Source: Amphibalanus amphitrite
Taxonomy: Eukaryota > Arthropoda > Thecostraca > Balanomorpha > Balanidae
Direction: 5' to 3'
Assembly: GCF_019059575.1 (NCBI RefSeq)
Contig: NW_024881502.1
Coordinates: forward strand, 2,422,501-2,486,500
DNA length: 64,000 nt
In this document: in pieces, positions 33,899 to 45,384 of the stretch
How the letters are laid out: every line of letters begins with the position of its first letter
Numbering within the stretch: the first letter of the stretch is position 1
The notes under the pieces: model-generated
The model's input: only the letters and a program-made list of their open reading frames with translations
Told to the model about the DNA's origin: nothing
Databases searched by the model: none
Program-made: the position numbers and the translations under genes

Positions 33899-34690
33899 TG
33901 ATGGCTGAGCGTCAAAATGCAGATGATGCGACAGATGGTGTGAGAAGTCGTAAGACAACAGAAAAGGGAGCTCAATATCAACTCAGTGTAAAACAAAGGG
34001 TGCATATACAAAAGAGCATTGAATGCAGTAAGGTCCAGTAGTCAGAGGCTGATTGAAATTATGTCTGGAACCGAAGGCATAGGATGTGTCAAAGCCGAGC
34101 TCGAGAACTGGCTGAAGCTGTGTCAGGAGCTGACATCATCTGATCATGAGTTGATGTCCCTGCTTCCAGATGATGAGATCGATTACCATGTGAGTAGGTA
34201 TTTGAGTCAGCTTGATGGCAATGATGCCATAAAGGCAAAAGTGATGAAGTATCTTGCTGACATCAAGCCCGAAGAAATGCCTGCTGATGGTGTTGAACCT
34301 CAAGATAGTGCCTCAAACCTCTTCGTGACGTCAAGAGCTGCTCTGTCTAGAGTCAGTCAACATTCAGATGGAGAAAGCTCAACGTTGAGCTCCGCCAAGC
34401 TGAAAGAGAAACAAAAACAAGCAGAACTGGCAGCAAGAGCAGCTATTATCGAGAAAAGCCAAGAAATGAACAAGCGGAAACTGGAACTGCAGTGTGAGGA
34501 GGAAGACACAAAGTTGCTTACAGAGCTTGCTGTCAGCCAAGCAAGGGAAAGAGCTATTGCTGATTTTGAAAGAGGTCTGAATGACACCACCAGAAACCAT
34601 AACCAAGATGCATTCCAAGCAACGTCAGCAAGACGCATGTCCCAGTTGATGCTGGACCTGCCACTCCAAGATGCTGCCACAAGAACCCGA
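33899..34690 (+). pseudogene. BEL/Pao-like gag relic, N-terminal part
   Basis: ATG at 33,899 opens a frame that stops near 34,040. A +1 shift near 34,015 continues as LNAVRSSSQRLIEIMSGTEG and runs, open, to the LINE insertion. It is acidic and Glu/Lys-rich with a coiled-coil-like stretch (residues AKLKEKQKQAELAARAAII onward). Together with the DUF1759-like piece beyond the LINE (35,895-36,147) this has the look of the gag of BEL/Pao retrotransposons. No protease, RT or LTR is present. Non-functional. Confidence 0.6.
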
Positions 34691-35894
34691 GCTCCACAGA
34701 CAAGTCAGGAGCAACCCAGCCTGGTTCGCCTCCTATCTCTCCGGTCACACTCAGTCCGTTTCTATCACATCTTCCTCTGGTGACAGAGTGGTCTCAGATC
34801 CCCTCCCTAATACCATGGGCGTCTTCCAGGGATCTGTCCTTGGTCCTCTCATCTACACCATCTATGACCTCAGCCTGCACGCGCCGGACGCTCACGTGAC
34901 CCAGTACGCTGACCAAATCCTTCTATCCGATACCAGACGCAACCTTCCTTGCCTCATCCAACGCATGGAAACCACCCTCTGCACCCTTTCTTCATGGTTC
35001 CATGCCCATGGTCTAAAGCTCAACGCATCCAAAACTGAAATCCTCCTCCTTGGTACCAAACAGAACACACGTGGCCTATCCCCTGTCAGCGCACGGGTCG
35101 GTGGGGAGACCGGTCAGGAGAGCATGACAGTGAAAAACTTGGGCTTGATCTTTGATCGCCACCTTACCTGGGACGCGCGCGTCAGTGACGTGGTCCGTCG
35201 ATGCATTGGCCTCCTGATCGGTCTCCGTCACCTGAGGCATTACCTCCCGCGGGGTGTTCTGCGAGCTGTTGTTGACGGTCTTGTCCTCTCGCGCGTGAGA
35301 TACTGTATTTCTGTTTATGGCGGTGGAACCTCAAAGAATGATGCGAGGCTTCTGAACATTATTAACTTTGCGACGAGGGTGATCACTGGCTTAAGAAAAT
35401 ACGACCACATTTCTCACGCGCGAGAGGACCTCAGACTTCTCCCCCTTACAAATGTATGAGGTGTCGACTTTGACGGCAGCCCATAAGGCGATCACCAATG
35501 GCGAGCCTGTGGACATCTCCACTTTGTTCACTACGTTTCGTGACTCGCGCCAGCAGTTCTAGCGCAGTACGCGTCAGGATCGCCTTTTGAGGCCTCCTGC
35601 TATGCGAACGGCCGCCGGGCAGCGATCGTTTTTATATCGCGCAACATCACTTTTAAATGAACTGCCTGTGAGTATCGTTGAGCTGGACCCCACTTCTTTC
35701 AAACGTGCCGTGAAGATAGTTAAGTGTAATAGGAATATGTAGTGGGAGGAGGAGGGGGGCATAGGAGTGTAAGCTTTATAACGTGTACGCGTGCCTGATG
35801 TTTGCCTGTTTTACCAATTCCGCCTTTTACCTGTTCTTATATTGTGACTATCGGCACAGAATAGCCACGCAGGTGTATGTGGAGTGCTGTCAAA
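34691..35894 (+). pseudogene. 5'-truncated LINE inside the gag relic; RT catalytic box mutated
   Basis: Starts at NPAWFASYLSGHTQSVSI and runs through TMGVFQGSVLGPLIYTIYDL and VTQYADQILLSDT to HGLKLNASKTEILLLG and NLGLIFDRHLTWDARVSDVV, the RT palm and thumb of a Jockey-like LINE. The catalytic YADD is YADQ and the usual PQG is FQG, so the copy is dead. The frame ends at 35,459; the C-terminal region decays to about 35,720, then an AT-rich 3' tail ends aaagtaaatacaatac. The sequence gctccacagacaagt lies just before the 5' break (34,690-34,704) and again after the 3' tail (35,934-35,948), consistent with a 15-bp target duplication, although 40 bp of extra sequence precede the second copy. Confidence 0.8.
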
Positions 35895-36147
35895 AGTAAA
35901 TACAATACAGCAAAGGCCAGCGTCAAATGTCCATGCTCCACAGACAAGTGAACAGGAGCAGAGCATGGATGTTATCCAGGGCCTTGTAAATCTGTTGCAG
36001 CGTGAAGTAAAGCAGAGCCACCTTCCTGCTCTGGAACCGGACGTATTCTATGGTGATGTGGCAAAGTTTGAGTTGTGGCTCAAGTCATTTGAAACATACA
36101 TAGAAGCCAAGACCAGCTCTCCAATTGACCTGACCACCAGAAAGTGA
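35895..36147 (+). pseudogene. BEL/Pao-like gag relic, C-terminal part (DUF1759-like)
   Basis: VIQGLVNLLQREVKQSHLPA then LEPDVFYGDVAKFELWLKSF and ETYIEAKTSSP. The LP.LE..VF.GD...F..W..SFE pattern is that of DUF1759 at the start of BEL/Pao polyproteins. It ends at TTRK-stop, truncating the domain. Confidence 0.65.
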
Positions 36148-37400
36148 CCTAAACCGTACCTGATTGTCTTATAACCAACACCATTGCGTTGGAAATGAAA
36201 AATTGGCCATAAAACATGCATCGCACAGCCTTAGTAAAGTTGGGTTCATGTGGTGACCCTTGGTGACCTGCCCTGTGACCTGACCTGGTATGACCAGTGA
36301 GTAGTGACCTCTAATAGCAACATATGTACTAGACAACTGACGCCCTATCGCTGATTTTCGACAAAATGCGTTTTACTCGGTGTTATAGCGCTTTCCCAAA
36401 AGACCCGTGAACGGTGAAACATTTTACCTTTGACCTGACCTGCGACGTCATCGGTGACCCTGAAGTCAATCAAAGTTGATTTCCCTTATCAAATTTGACA
36501 GGGCCATCGAACGCCGTTTGAATTTTCCGGATCCGTCCAGTAGTTTCGGAGATACGGGGGGCAACAAAAGCCCCCCCCCCCCCACCGCGCGGAAGGTGGC
36601 CGGGAGGCCCACCGCCTGCCGGGTTAAAATGCAAAAATTATGCAAAAGGGCACGGTGCCCCGGTGCCCTCCCCGTTCCGCCGCCTATGAATGTATGTATT
36701 AATGCATTAGTCCCATTCCACTATCCAGTGTGCACTTCCTGAGGACTTCGCATAGCATTTAAGTCCTTACTATTTGTTTGGCTGTCTTTTTTAACAGCAA
36801 TGAAGCAAGTAATATTTGTATAGCTCTGGCATTAACCCAGCTGGATTTTTTCTTGCAAAAATAGTTTTTTTTTTAAATTGCGTTTTTTTTGCGGGTCAGG
36901 TTCAGCCAAAATCAGCTGGTAGTTAGCTGTGGTTGGACAGAGGGTAGCTGCGGGGCGGGTAAAGAAACTGCAAATTTGGGCCATCTCTAGTGGCTAATGT
37001 TGTCATACGCTTGGCAAAAGTGGGCAAAAAGGGCGGAAACCATAATTTATTTTTGCTGAGCCAAAGTTGTCATACTAGCATGCAATCGCATTTTCCAATT
37101 GCCATAGGCCATAGGCAACTTGCATTTTCAAAAAAAAAATGTGCGCATTGTTGCAGTACACATGAATTTGTTATTTTCGAAAAGCCAAGAGTCGCCTCTA
37201 TCTAGGCCCTGTTGCTCACCATTGTACATAAATAGATGACTGAATTATTGAGGCTTAACCAAAAAAAGTGAGCCAAAGTTGCACGAAAGCACGAAACAAC
37301 GGTACCAATAACAGACCGGGGCGGAGCCGACGTAACGTGTGGCAGTCGCCGTTAGACGTCCAGCACGGTATACAGGGCCGGCCGGCGGCCGGCCGGCTAC
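36148..37400. other. Intron sequence with a TTAA-element fragment
   Basis: 36,230-36,630 holds tgacctgacctgg repeats, a poly-C hairpin and gccgggttaa at about 36,615-36,625, resembling one end of the TTAA elements further right. The rest (36,650-37,250) is AT-rich and featureless. No exon is seen. Confidence 0.45.
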
Positions 37401-37529
37401 CCCCACCAGCCGGCGCCGCTGGGACACTGCACAGGGGCGCGCGTGCCGCAGTCCGACCCACGGCCGCGCCGGCTCCTAACCGAGCCCGAGTCGCCGCCGG
37501 CACCCGGCGCGGCTGATGGCCGGCCCGCG

Positions 37530-37790
37530 GCGCTGGCCACGGGTCCCCTCCCGCGGCCCTGGCCACGGGTCCCCTCCCCGCGGCGCTGGCCACGGGTCCC
37601 CTCCCCGCGGCGCTGGCCACGGGTCCCCTCCCCGCGGCGCTGGCCACGGGTCCCCTCCCCGCGGCGCTGGCCACGGGTCCCCTCCCCGCGGCGCTGGCCA
37701 CGGGTCCCCTCCCTCCCCGCGGCGCTGGCCACGGCCGGGTCCCCGCGGCGCTGGCCACGGGTCCCCTCCCCGCGGCCGCCACAGCTCCTA
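37530..37790. repeat. 28-bp GC-rich minisatellite, about nine units
   Basis: Unit cgcggcgctggccacgggtc then ccctcccc. It sits between exon 1 and the bulk of intron 1, about 550 bp downstream of exon 1. Confidence 0.95.
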
Positions 37791-37921
37791 GGTGCACCGC
37801 TCCGGGCCCGGGCCCACAACCAGACGCGTCTAATTAGAAAAGCGACACCGACTCAATGCATGAAACCGAAGCGGCGGCGGGCGGGCGGGCGCGCGGGGCA
37901 TTGGGCCCGACTATCTTCCAC

Positions 37922-38038
37922 GCGGGTCTGCCGCAAGGTCTGCCGGTCGGTCTGCCGGCAGGTCTGCCGCAGTGGCGGACGGTCTGCCGCAAGGTCTGCC
38001 GGTCTCCCGGCAGGTCTGTCGCAGTGGCGGACGGAGCG
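37922..38038. repeat. GTCTGCCGGCAG minisatellite
   Basis: Irregular units of ggtctgccg(g/c)(c/t)a... including a repeated gcagtggcggacgg block. Confidence 0.85.
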
Positions 38039-38345
38039 GTGACATCCCAGTCACCGCGACGGCCGACAGTTGAGCAGAGGCGGACAACACTGTCTGCCAG
38101 TTCTCGGCGCCTGTCCCGCCACAGACCTCGGAGACCAACACAAGGAGGCCGCGGCAGCTGCCAGCTGCTCGGCGCATTAGGAGTGACGTCTGCTGAAAGG
38201 TCTGAATTTGAAAGAACAACCCACGAAGACGCACGCTGGAGAGGCCATCAGCCTTCCGGTCCCGCACGGCCCGACAGCGGCTCTGCCAGTTTGAGCGGGG
38301 ACCTGTGCATGCAGTGAGCTGTCTCGAGACCCCACCGGCACTGAC

Positions 38346-38471
38346 CTGACTGCGGCCCTGCGAGTCGTAGCAGGGGCTCTGCGCGTTCTCGTACTCCACG
38401 GCGAGCGGCCGCTGTGCGCCGCTGACGACCAGAACGGCGGCCAGGCCGAGCGCGCTGCCTGCACGCCACAT
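38346..38471 (-). CDS. Netrin exon 1 (signal peptide and N-terminus)
   Basis: First coding exon of a netrin, the secreted laminin-related axon guidance cue that binds DCC/Frazzled and UNC-5 receptors. It encodes residues 1-42. ATG at 38,471 opens a classic signal peptide (WRAG, then a hydrophobic run of Leu, Ala and Val to about residue 18), followed by the Pro-Cys-Tyr-Asp segment that precedes the LamNT domain in netrins. The reading frame is open further upstream to 38,657, but only this Met gives a signal peptide at the correct distance. The exon ends AGTCAG|gtcagt (phase 0) and joins exon 2 as Gly-Arg-Ser-Gln|Arg-Cys-Gln-Pro, the expected netrin wording. It sits in a CpG-rich block with promoter-like motifs just upstream. 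The next exon is 12 kb away. Confidence in the gene identity is high; the exact start is slightly less certain. Confidence 0.88.
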
Positions 38472-38479
38472 CTCCGACT

Positions 38480-38660
38480 GCTGCTGCGGGCCGCGGGCTG
38501 GGCGCAGACTGCGGCGTCCCACTCCCGCGACTGCCGGCGACGACTGCCACCTCCAGAGAGGCCGCCGGCCGCCGCCGCTGGCCGCTCTGACGTCACGGCC
38601 GCCGGCGGCGCCCATTGGCTGTCGGGTAGAGGCGCGCGCGCGCGAATCTCCGACCACCGC
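38480..38660 (-). promoter_or_regulatory. Candidate netrin promoter / 5' UTR, CpG-rich
   Basis: The block just upstream of the start codon is very GC- and CpG-rich. It contains a perfect cAMP-response-type palindrome TGACGTCA (38,588-38,595) and a CCAAT box on the coding strand (ATTGG at 38,614-38,618), 117 and 143 bases upstream of the ATG. A (CG)n run lies at 38,633-38,642. There is no clear TATA box. The transcription start cannot be fixed from sequence, and a further 5' non-coding exon is possible. Confidence 0.4.
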
Positions 38661-39705
38661 ACAGTGGGCGCTAGCCGGTGTAGCCTCGGAAACCTATCGG
38701 CATACATAACATCCAATTTAAGCTAGAACTACAATATTTAGGAGCAACCTTCTTGAATATCTAATGAGCATATGTTTTAGATAAGAACTATCTCTTTCAG
38801 GATTTGTGCTCTGTGGCGAGCTTGCAATTTGCCTAATTGCCGCTCGAAAAACGCATGAATACTTTTGAGGGTAAGTCGAAATTTATGACGATATGAGCTG
38901 GGTAAGACATCGAAATGGTATGTACCTTCGTAGAAAATTGCTTCAAAACCATTTTTTATTCAAACATGTATGCCCTACCAATTTATACATATGAAACAGC
39001 GTAAATCTCGCCCGGCAAGGCCCTTTTTCATAAACGTAGGAACAGGGAAGATAGAAGATAATACTGGCACGGTGCAAGAGAATGCGTATACAAACGACCA
39101 ACGCTTGACCGGATCTGCTTGGAGTCGGCATAGTTCGTCAAAGGCGTAGTAGCTGGGGTCCAGGGTGACCATGCCCCCCTGCCTCGGTTCAAACAGGCTA
39201 GGGACTAGCAATGCCTATACTTGCCCTCCCCCTTCCACTTTCAGTGCTGAGTGCAGTGGCGGTCGTAGAGGGGGGAATCAGGGCCATGCCTTTCCCCCCT
39301 CCGAAGGCAAATCAGGGGGCCATCATATCATTTGTCCCCCCCCCCCCCAAACAACCGATGGGCCCCCATGGGCGTATGGGACTCTGGCCCTTGGCCTTAT
39401 TCGATTGTCACGAGGCTCAAGAAACCCACGCCAGCTATCAGCCCGCGCCCCGCTGCACCGTATTTTAACTCGGACCAAAAACTGGCCAGGACGCGAAATA
39501 TCGACTATTTTTAAACGTTTTCATTTGGCCACTATCGTGTTCAAAAATGATCAGAGCATCTTTAACGACGGAAACTTTTATTCTCTTTACTTTTGAAAAC
39601 GTTGAAAATGTACAACAAAGTCAGACAACTCTCAAAAGCTTAACTTCGGCGAACAAACGCAGAAACAGTCGCCTTGCTTCACGTCAATATCTTCGAGCTT
39701 TAGAT
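38661..39705. other. Intergenic sequence upstream of netrin
   Basis: No coding region recognised. A hAT-like end CAGTGGCGGTCGTAGAGG begins at 39,254 beside G/C tracts (39,268-39,350), but no partner end or target duplication is found. Confidence 0.4.
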
Positions 39706-39760
39706 GTATTCATTTCAGACCGGTTTCAATTGTTAGAACAATCATCTTCAGTGAAGTAAA
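39706..39760 (-). ncRNA. Candidate type-I hammerhead ribozyme of the Penelope-like element
   Basis: On the minus strand, in the required order: stem I 5' strand (tttacttca), core CTGAAGA (39,745-39,751, fits CUGANGA), a stem II hairpin (attgtt-ct-aacaat), core GAAAC (39,723-39,727), a 2-base loop, then GTC (39,718-39,720) closing a two-base-pair stem III, then the stem I 3' strand (tgaaatgaa, one C/A mismatch). Tiny-stem-III type-I hammerheads are known from Penelope-like elements. The stem II base next to the core is not the usual G-C pair, so activity is uncertain. Confidence 0.5.
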
Positions 39761-39921
39761 GAACAAAAACATGTTACATGACAAGGCGGTTCAAATGAGT
39801 TGGCATGACACACTTCGATAAAATCACAGTTGTTGAAAAGTTCGAGACATATTTGGTAAAACACTCGTGGTTCGAAGACACCGTTCAATCGTAAACAAAG
39901 CACAGTTGCAGGTTACTAGAA

Positions 39922-40560
39922 TCACTGTACGACGTACAGTGGGTGAGCTGAGCTACTCCCGTTGATTTTTGGTCGATATCGATAGATGTAAATTGATTCC
40001 AAAATTCTAAGATGTTGCTGCTCACTGTCTAAAATCGTTAAGTTGTCCATGGTGAAGGGTGTGTCACATTGGAGACTGTGGTCACGAATGGATGAATGTT
40101 TAGGTGACGTAAGTAAGTTACCTGTACGGTCAGATATTCCTTTGTGCTCACAGGCTCTGGTATGAAGGCGTACATAAGTAGGGCCTATGTACGATTCCTC
40201 GCACGAGGAACAACGAAACTGATAAACAATGCCAGAGCGAGAAGCTTTCGAGATACTGTCCTTGAAGTGAAACAGTGACGCCATCCTAAATCTATTTTTT
40301 AGCACGATCTTGGGGTTCAGGTAAGGACAAAAGTGAGTGAGGAGTCTAGCAATGTTATTCTTCAAATTGGCCGACGTTGGACCAAAATATGGTAAGGTAA
40401 TATATTTCTCTAACTTCCTTGCTGAACAAGGAGCAGGACCGTTTGGGCACAATGCTTTATCGAGAACTTTTTTGACGATAGACTCAATGAGTTGCCTTGG
40501 GTAGCCATTGTTGTGAAAAAAACCGTTTTACAAAAGTCAATTCTTGAAAAAGCAGATGGT
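39922..40560 (-). pseudogene. Penelope-like element, C-terminal GIY-YIG endonuclease domain
   Basis: The minus-strand frame gives LPYFGPTSANLKNNIARLL, then SRSGIVYQFRCSSCEESYIG and RLHTRACEHKG: the linker, the zinc-finger-like Cys pair between GIY and YIG halves (GIVY...CSSC...YIG) and the Arg/Glu-His motif of the Penelope GIY-YIG nuclease. It ends at a stop at 39,922. It is shifted out of frame relative to the RT piece (stops and indels at about 40,450-40,590), so the polyprotein is broken. Confidence 0.85.
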
Positions 40561-41290
40561 AGTTAGAGCAGATTCTAAAGGCTCGAGTCACTGCACTGAT
40601 TGAACAACTGCTATTTTGATAGCCGAAAGGATAAAGCTGAAAAAACTAAGGCCTAATCCAGTGAAGCTCGGTTTCCGATAGACTGATGTTGTCACTTTGT
40701 TGTTTAAACGACAAACGTTTACATCTAGGAAAGGCAGATGACCATTGTTTTCAACTTCTTTGGTTAAACGTATTTTTGGATGTTGAAGGTTTAGGTAGGC
40801 TAAGAAGCTATCGATATGAGAGTGATCTTTGAAGATAATGAAGCAGTCCTCAACGTACCTTCCAAAGCATGCGGGGCGAAATTCCAGAGGACAGTTTTCG
40901 AGCCATTTCTTTTCGTGATAGCAGAGAAAGATATTAGCAAATGTGGGTCCAAGCGGAAGACCCATTCCCACTCCATCCGTCTGTTTGTAGAGTTCCTCAT
41001 TGAACAAGAAATAGGAGTTGAGAACGGCAGTTTCCAGTAGTGTTTTGAACAAGTTTTTTTGCCATTGTGGACAAAACATCTTTCCCATTGAAGACGTAAG
41101 ATATGCATATATCGATGGTTTCCCGGACAGGAATATTAGTAAAAAGGCTTTCGACATCATCGAAACTGGCCATGACCATGCTATCAGTAAGCGGCTAAAT
41201 TTGATCACTTTGTCTGCGAACTGGGAGCTATTCTTGACGGTGAACTCATTTTCAGTGAATGGAGCAAGAATGGGAACAAGGTAGTGGCTA
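40561..41290 (-). pseudogene. Penelope-like reverse transcriptase fragment
   Basis: MVMASFDDVESLFTNIPV, YKQTDGVGMGLPLGPTFANI, FGRYVEDCFIIF, LPFLDVNVCRLN and TTSVYRKPSFTGLGLSF are, in order, RT motifs and the C-terminal LPFLD..v.R....f.tsvYRKPtfTg signature that separates Penelope-like RTs from LINE RTs. The catalytic YVDD reads YVED. The frame is broken near 41,200. The element is antisense to nothing known and lies 2-3 kb upstream of netrin. Confidence 0.9.
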
Positions 41291-41945
41291 GCTTATATGT
41301 TGGGGTCTTACAAGCAGAACATATTGGACGGAGAGGGACCAGTAACTTATGCACCTTTGGTAGGCCATAAAGTATCCAGGGTGACTTCCTGAAACATGTA
41401 AATGGTCATATTCTTTTTCTGATATGTTAGTAGATTGTTTCAGTTTGTTCAAGAGCCTGTTAACCTTTCCTTCTACTTTAAGTAGCACCTTGTGTACAGG
41501 TTTCTTGATTTCTTGAAACTTGGACTTGTCAGACGAACGGTCAGTAATCTTATCTTCTAATCTTAATCTTCTAATTTAGTAATCTTAATCTAATCTTCGA
41601 ACGGTCAGTAAGCTTACTTACATAATCACTGCGGTCCAGAATCACCACACTTTTCCCGTTATCTGGTCTCGTCACAACCAGGGAAGAATCTGAGGCGAAT
41701 TGTTTCAATGTCTGAATGTCTTTACGGGAAAACACAGCTGAGAAAACTTTAGAAGCCTTGAAACTATGAAAGTACTTATAGCTTGTCGACTTGATTCTCC
41801 GCTTGACATCTTCGAAGCGGTACTTGTCAGGCAATGGAAGACTGGAGATAGCGTTCACCAGTTTTTCTTCGAGCTTTGGATTGACAAAACTATATAATTT
41901 GGATACCAAACGATAGTGCAAACTTTTGGCTTTGTAATGAGTCAT
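41291..41945 (-). pseudogene. Penelope-like element, N-terminal part
   Basis: 41,571-41,945 encodes SDSSLVVTRPDNGKSVVILD and RSDYVSKL, the l.i.kaDKG..vVild...Y block in front of the Penelope RT fingers. 41,288-41,488 is a continuation in another frame (EKEYDHLHVSGSHPGYFM, the Y..L...gs.p..lYGlpK region, decayed). There is no intact start and the 5' end is missing. Confidence 0.75.
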
Positions 41946-42660
41946 AATTTATATAATTATCATTTATAGATAATTATAATGCATATAGGACAGGTGTTAC
42001 ATTTATTGATTTCCATCAGCCCTTACATTGGTGATTGGCACACTTTTTTGAAAAATGTCAATGTTCTTATAATAGAGCTACAAAAAAAATTCTACGCTAG
42101 TGTACGGTCTCATACTACCACCACACTGTGGGTCAAGGAGTTGTCTACATGCCCTCAAAATTTCAGCTGCGCCTGAGTGCGCCGGTGTTGGGGGTGAACA
42201 CTTTTTTGAATGAGTCATGTCTGCTTCTACTGAGCCATGGGACGGGCCCTAGCGTGCTTCAAGGGAAAATGCTAGTACCCCTCGTTCATTCTCTCGTCTG
42301 TTGTGACGAGTTGGTGACCCATGGGAGGTCGCCGACCTGTGTGCGACGTGCCGTACCGTGGGGCGTAATCAGCTGACGGCACGACCCCCCACGACACGTG
42401 CCAATTGCATTTTCATGTGTCGTGAGAAGAAAACAAAAGGTCTCCTGAACCGGAGACCGGACAATGCTGGTAAATGACAGTTGTTCATTCTAAAACTGCT
42501 AGCATTCCTATGAAATATACATTTCTTAAATATCAACAGCATTATCGGTGTAATTAATTAAGTATAGTACCTATAGGTCTATAACAGGAACTTTCCACCC
42601 CATGGCCATGGCTATTGCAGGAAATTCATAGATGAGCTCTGGAGCTGTATGGTCGCTACA
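41946..42660. other. Intergenic, nothing recognised
   Basis: AT-rich, with no supported coding frame or element end. Confidence 0.4.
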
Positions 42661-44340
42661 CACAGGGGCGTAGGATCCTATACAGTTGGGGGGGGGGGGG
42701 CTTCAGCCCCCCCCCCCCAACTGGCTGGTCAGCCCCCCCCCAACTTGCCAGTCAGCCCCCCCCCCAACATTTTAAAATATGGCCAAATCAAAGAAAGCTC
42801 AACTTGGCAAGGTTAAATGGTACTATTTTGGGGAGTAGAAAGCAGGCGTCACACTTCTTTTTGCAACCAAGGAAAGACGCTGTAGATTAGGCTGTAGGTT
42901 GTAGGCTTTAGGTTTTAGGTGGTAGGTTTTAGGTTGTATGTAGGTTGCAGGTTTTTGGTTGTAGGTTGTATGTGAAGTTAGGCCAGGTTTGGTTAGGTTT
43001 GGTTTGGTTTGGTCCGAGTAGAAAGCAGCTCTGGAGTCTGGGTACAGCGCCTCTCTGCTTTGCGACTAACCCAATTTTGGCCTTAAGACTAACTGGGGGC
43101 CTTGAAAATGTGCATTGCAATGGAGGGAGTAAGTTTAATTTATAAAATGACTTTCGAGTCATAAGAAAGAAAATACTAGGAAAACAAAACCAGGAAGGTA
43201 CACTACACACACATAAGAAATCAACTGTGGTTTTAGCAAGCCGGAGGCCGAAGGCCCTTTGCAGAGATGAGGTCCTCTGTAGAGAGGCCCCCCTGTAAAG
43301 ACTAGAGAGGAGGCCCTCTGAAGAAAGGATGCCCTCTGAAAGGGATAGACCCTCAGTAGAGAGAAGTCCTCTGTAGAGAGGAGGCCTTCTGTAGTTGAGA
43401 GACCCTGTAAAAATAGGAGGCCCACAGTACAGCGGTGGTCCTCTGTAGAGAGGAGGCCCCTCTGTTTTTTTTTTTTTTTTGCAAATTGTTGTACGCACAG
43501 GTCAGTACGAGATCGTGACTGTAATTACACCAACCGTGTCAAATTGAATCGGAATTCATATGTGTACTTTGGTGTGTAGGAACTCCGGCTTGTACTACCA
43601 TGCTAAAAGAGTTGTAAAATGTGTGATTTGGAGCTTTGTTTTGACAAATGCTCTTGCAAATTTTCTCGGCGCTCCGTGCCTCCGATTCTTACACCAATCA
43701 ATAAGAATGGTCGTGACTGTAATAACACCAACAATGTCAAATTGAATCAAAATTCATATGTGTACTGTTAAGGAACTCCGGCTTGTACTAGCATGCTAAA
43801 AGGGTCATAAAATTTGTGTTTTAGAGCTATGTTTTGACAAGAAAAAAATGCAAATTTTCGCCGCGCTTCGCGCCGCTGATTCATAAACATAAGAGAGATC
43901 GCTACTGTATGCTTCTAATGCATTAGGCTAAAAGTGCGGTAACAATATCAACTTCTGGGTTTTTAAGTCGGTCGATACGTCCCCCCCCCCCCCCAGTGAG
44001 AAATCCGTGGCGACGCACTTGCATAGGTGAATTTAACTAAAACTACTAAGCCGAGTGACTTATAACGATAAAGCTTCATCTTAGAAACGACGAAGACAAA
44101 ATGTCTTTTGATCTCGACATACTCGCTCCCCCTCCCCCGGTCGTCAGAATTCATCCATCCGACCCGGCATGTCGGCCGACCTGTAACCCCCCCCCCCCCC
44201 CCACCACCACAAAAAACGTTCGCCTAGATGCTCCCTTGCCCTCTGTAGAGAGGAGGCCCCCTGTAGAGAGTAGGTCTCCCGGGATCCTCCGCCCCCCCCC
44301 CCCTGGCCAAATCCTAGGTACGTGCCTGCAATTGTTTCTT
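42661..44340. repeat. Cluster of hAT-like ends and GAGGCCCTCTGTAGAGAG repeats
   Basis: Starts caggggcgtaggatcctata (hAT-like) followed by a G/C hairpin (42,687-42,720). 43,240-43,465 and 44,240-44,275 carry tandem ctctgtagagaggaggccc units like those at 33.2-33.5 kb. It ends near 44,331 in cctaggtacgtgcctg (complement CAGGCACGTACCTAGG, also hAT-like). Two diverged copies of a block of about 170 bp (aggaactccggcttgtacta) lie at 43,557-43,700 and 43,755-43,890. No matching target duplication was found, so boundaries are uncertain. Confidence 0.5.
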
Positions 44341-45293
44341 GCATTTTGTTGGGAGTATTCGTGTAGCTACACGCCCTACAACTTTAAAAATAAAATTATG
44401 CTTCCAATGATATGCAGAATGCGGGGGTTTTGCGAAATACTACAACAGAAATTGTTCTGTGACGGTCCTGCAGCTTTACAGATCACGATCGCCTACTTTG
44501 TCGATACCGCTATCGTGGCCCTAAAAGTAGTCGAGGTGATCCCTGAAACAGCCAAAAGGAAGCCATTAAACAGTCTACAATCTTTAGGTACACAAAAACT
44601 TGACTCTTCCGGAATGAAGCATGGGTGATTGGTGAAAAATGAGTACCTAGATTTAAGGAAAGTGAGGGTCCCTCTAAGGAGCCCGTTAAACAGTATGCCA
44701 AACTAGGGATAGGAATCTAAATACTGAATCAATCAATAAATGGAATCTCTCATCAGCGTTAACCCGCGCCCCATTGGGGTCTGCCGAGCAACGCGCCCTG
44801 CTGGGGAGGGGGGGGGGGGCAAATTGGCCCCCTCCCCCTAAGATCTCGAGAACCACGCAACCTAGCGACACGGCTTTGGATAGCCCCAACAGGGAACTAC
44901 CTTGTGACCCAATCTCGTTGACCTAGGTCAAACCGATGACGTCACAGGTCAGGTCAAATGTCGAATTTTCACCGTTTGCAGGCATTTCAAGAAATGCGTT
45001 GTAAAACCGAGTAAAGTGCATTTCATTGCAAGTCATCGATGGGGTATTGTTTGTCAAACACATATTTTGCTATTTAATGTCACTGATACCAGGTCAGGTC
45101 ACAGAGGTCAGGTCACTGAGGGTCAAAATATGAAAATACCATGTGATGCATCTTTTATGGTCCATTTTACATGACAAATGCGATTATGTGGGTCAGGCAG
45201 CCTTTGAGGCCAGTTTAGGCAGTGGCGCAGCCAGGGGGGGTCAGAGGGTCAGCTGACCCCCCCGAAATTTCTGTCGGGGGCCCGCTCGAGAGC

Positions 45294-45325
<32 letters not shown>

Positions 45326-45384
45326 GTCGTAATCTAATTGGACGAGCCCGCTTCGAGAAATGCCTACTGGGACACCACGGGTGA

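Noticed and set aside
38177-38716. Alternative 179- and 248-residue frames over exon 1
   Set aside because: Out-of-frame or extended readings of GC-rich DNA; only the Met at 38,471 gives a signal peptide followed by the netrin Cys motif.
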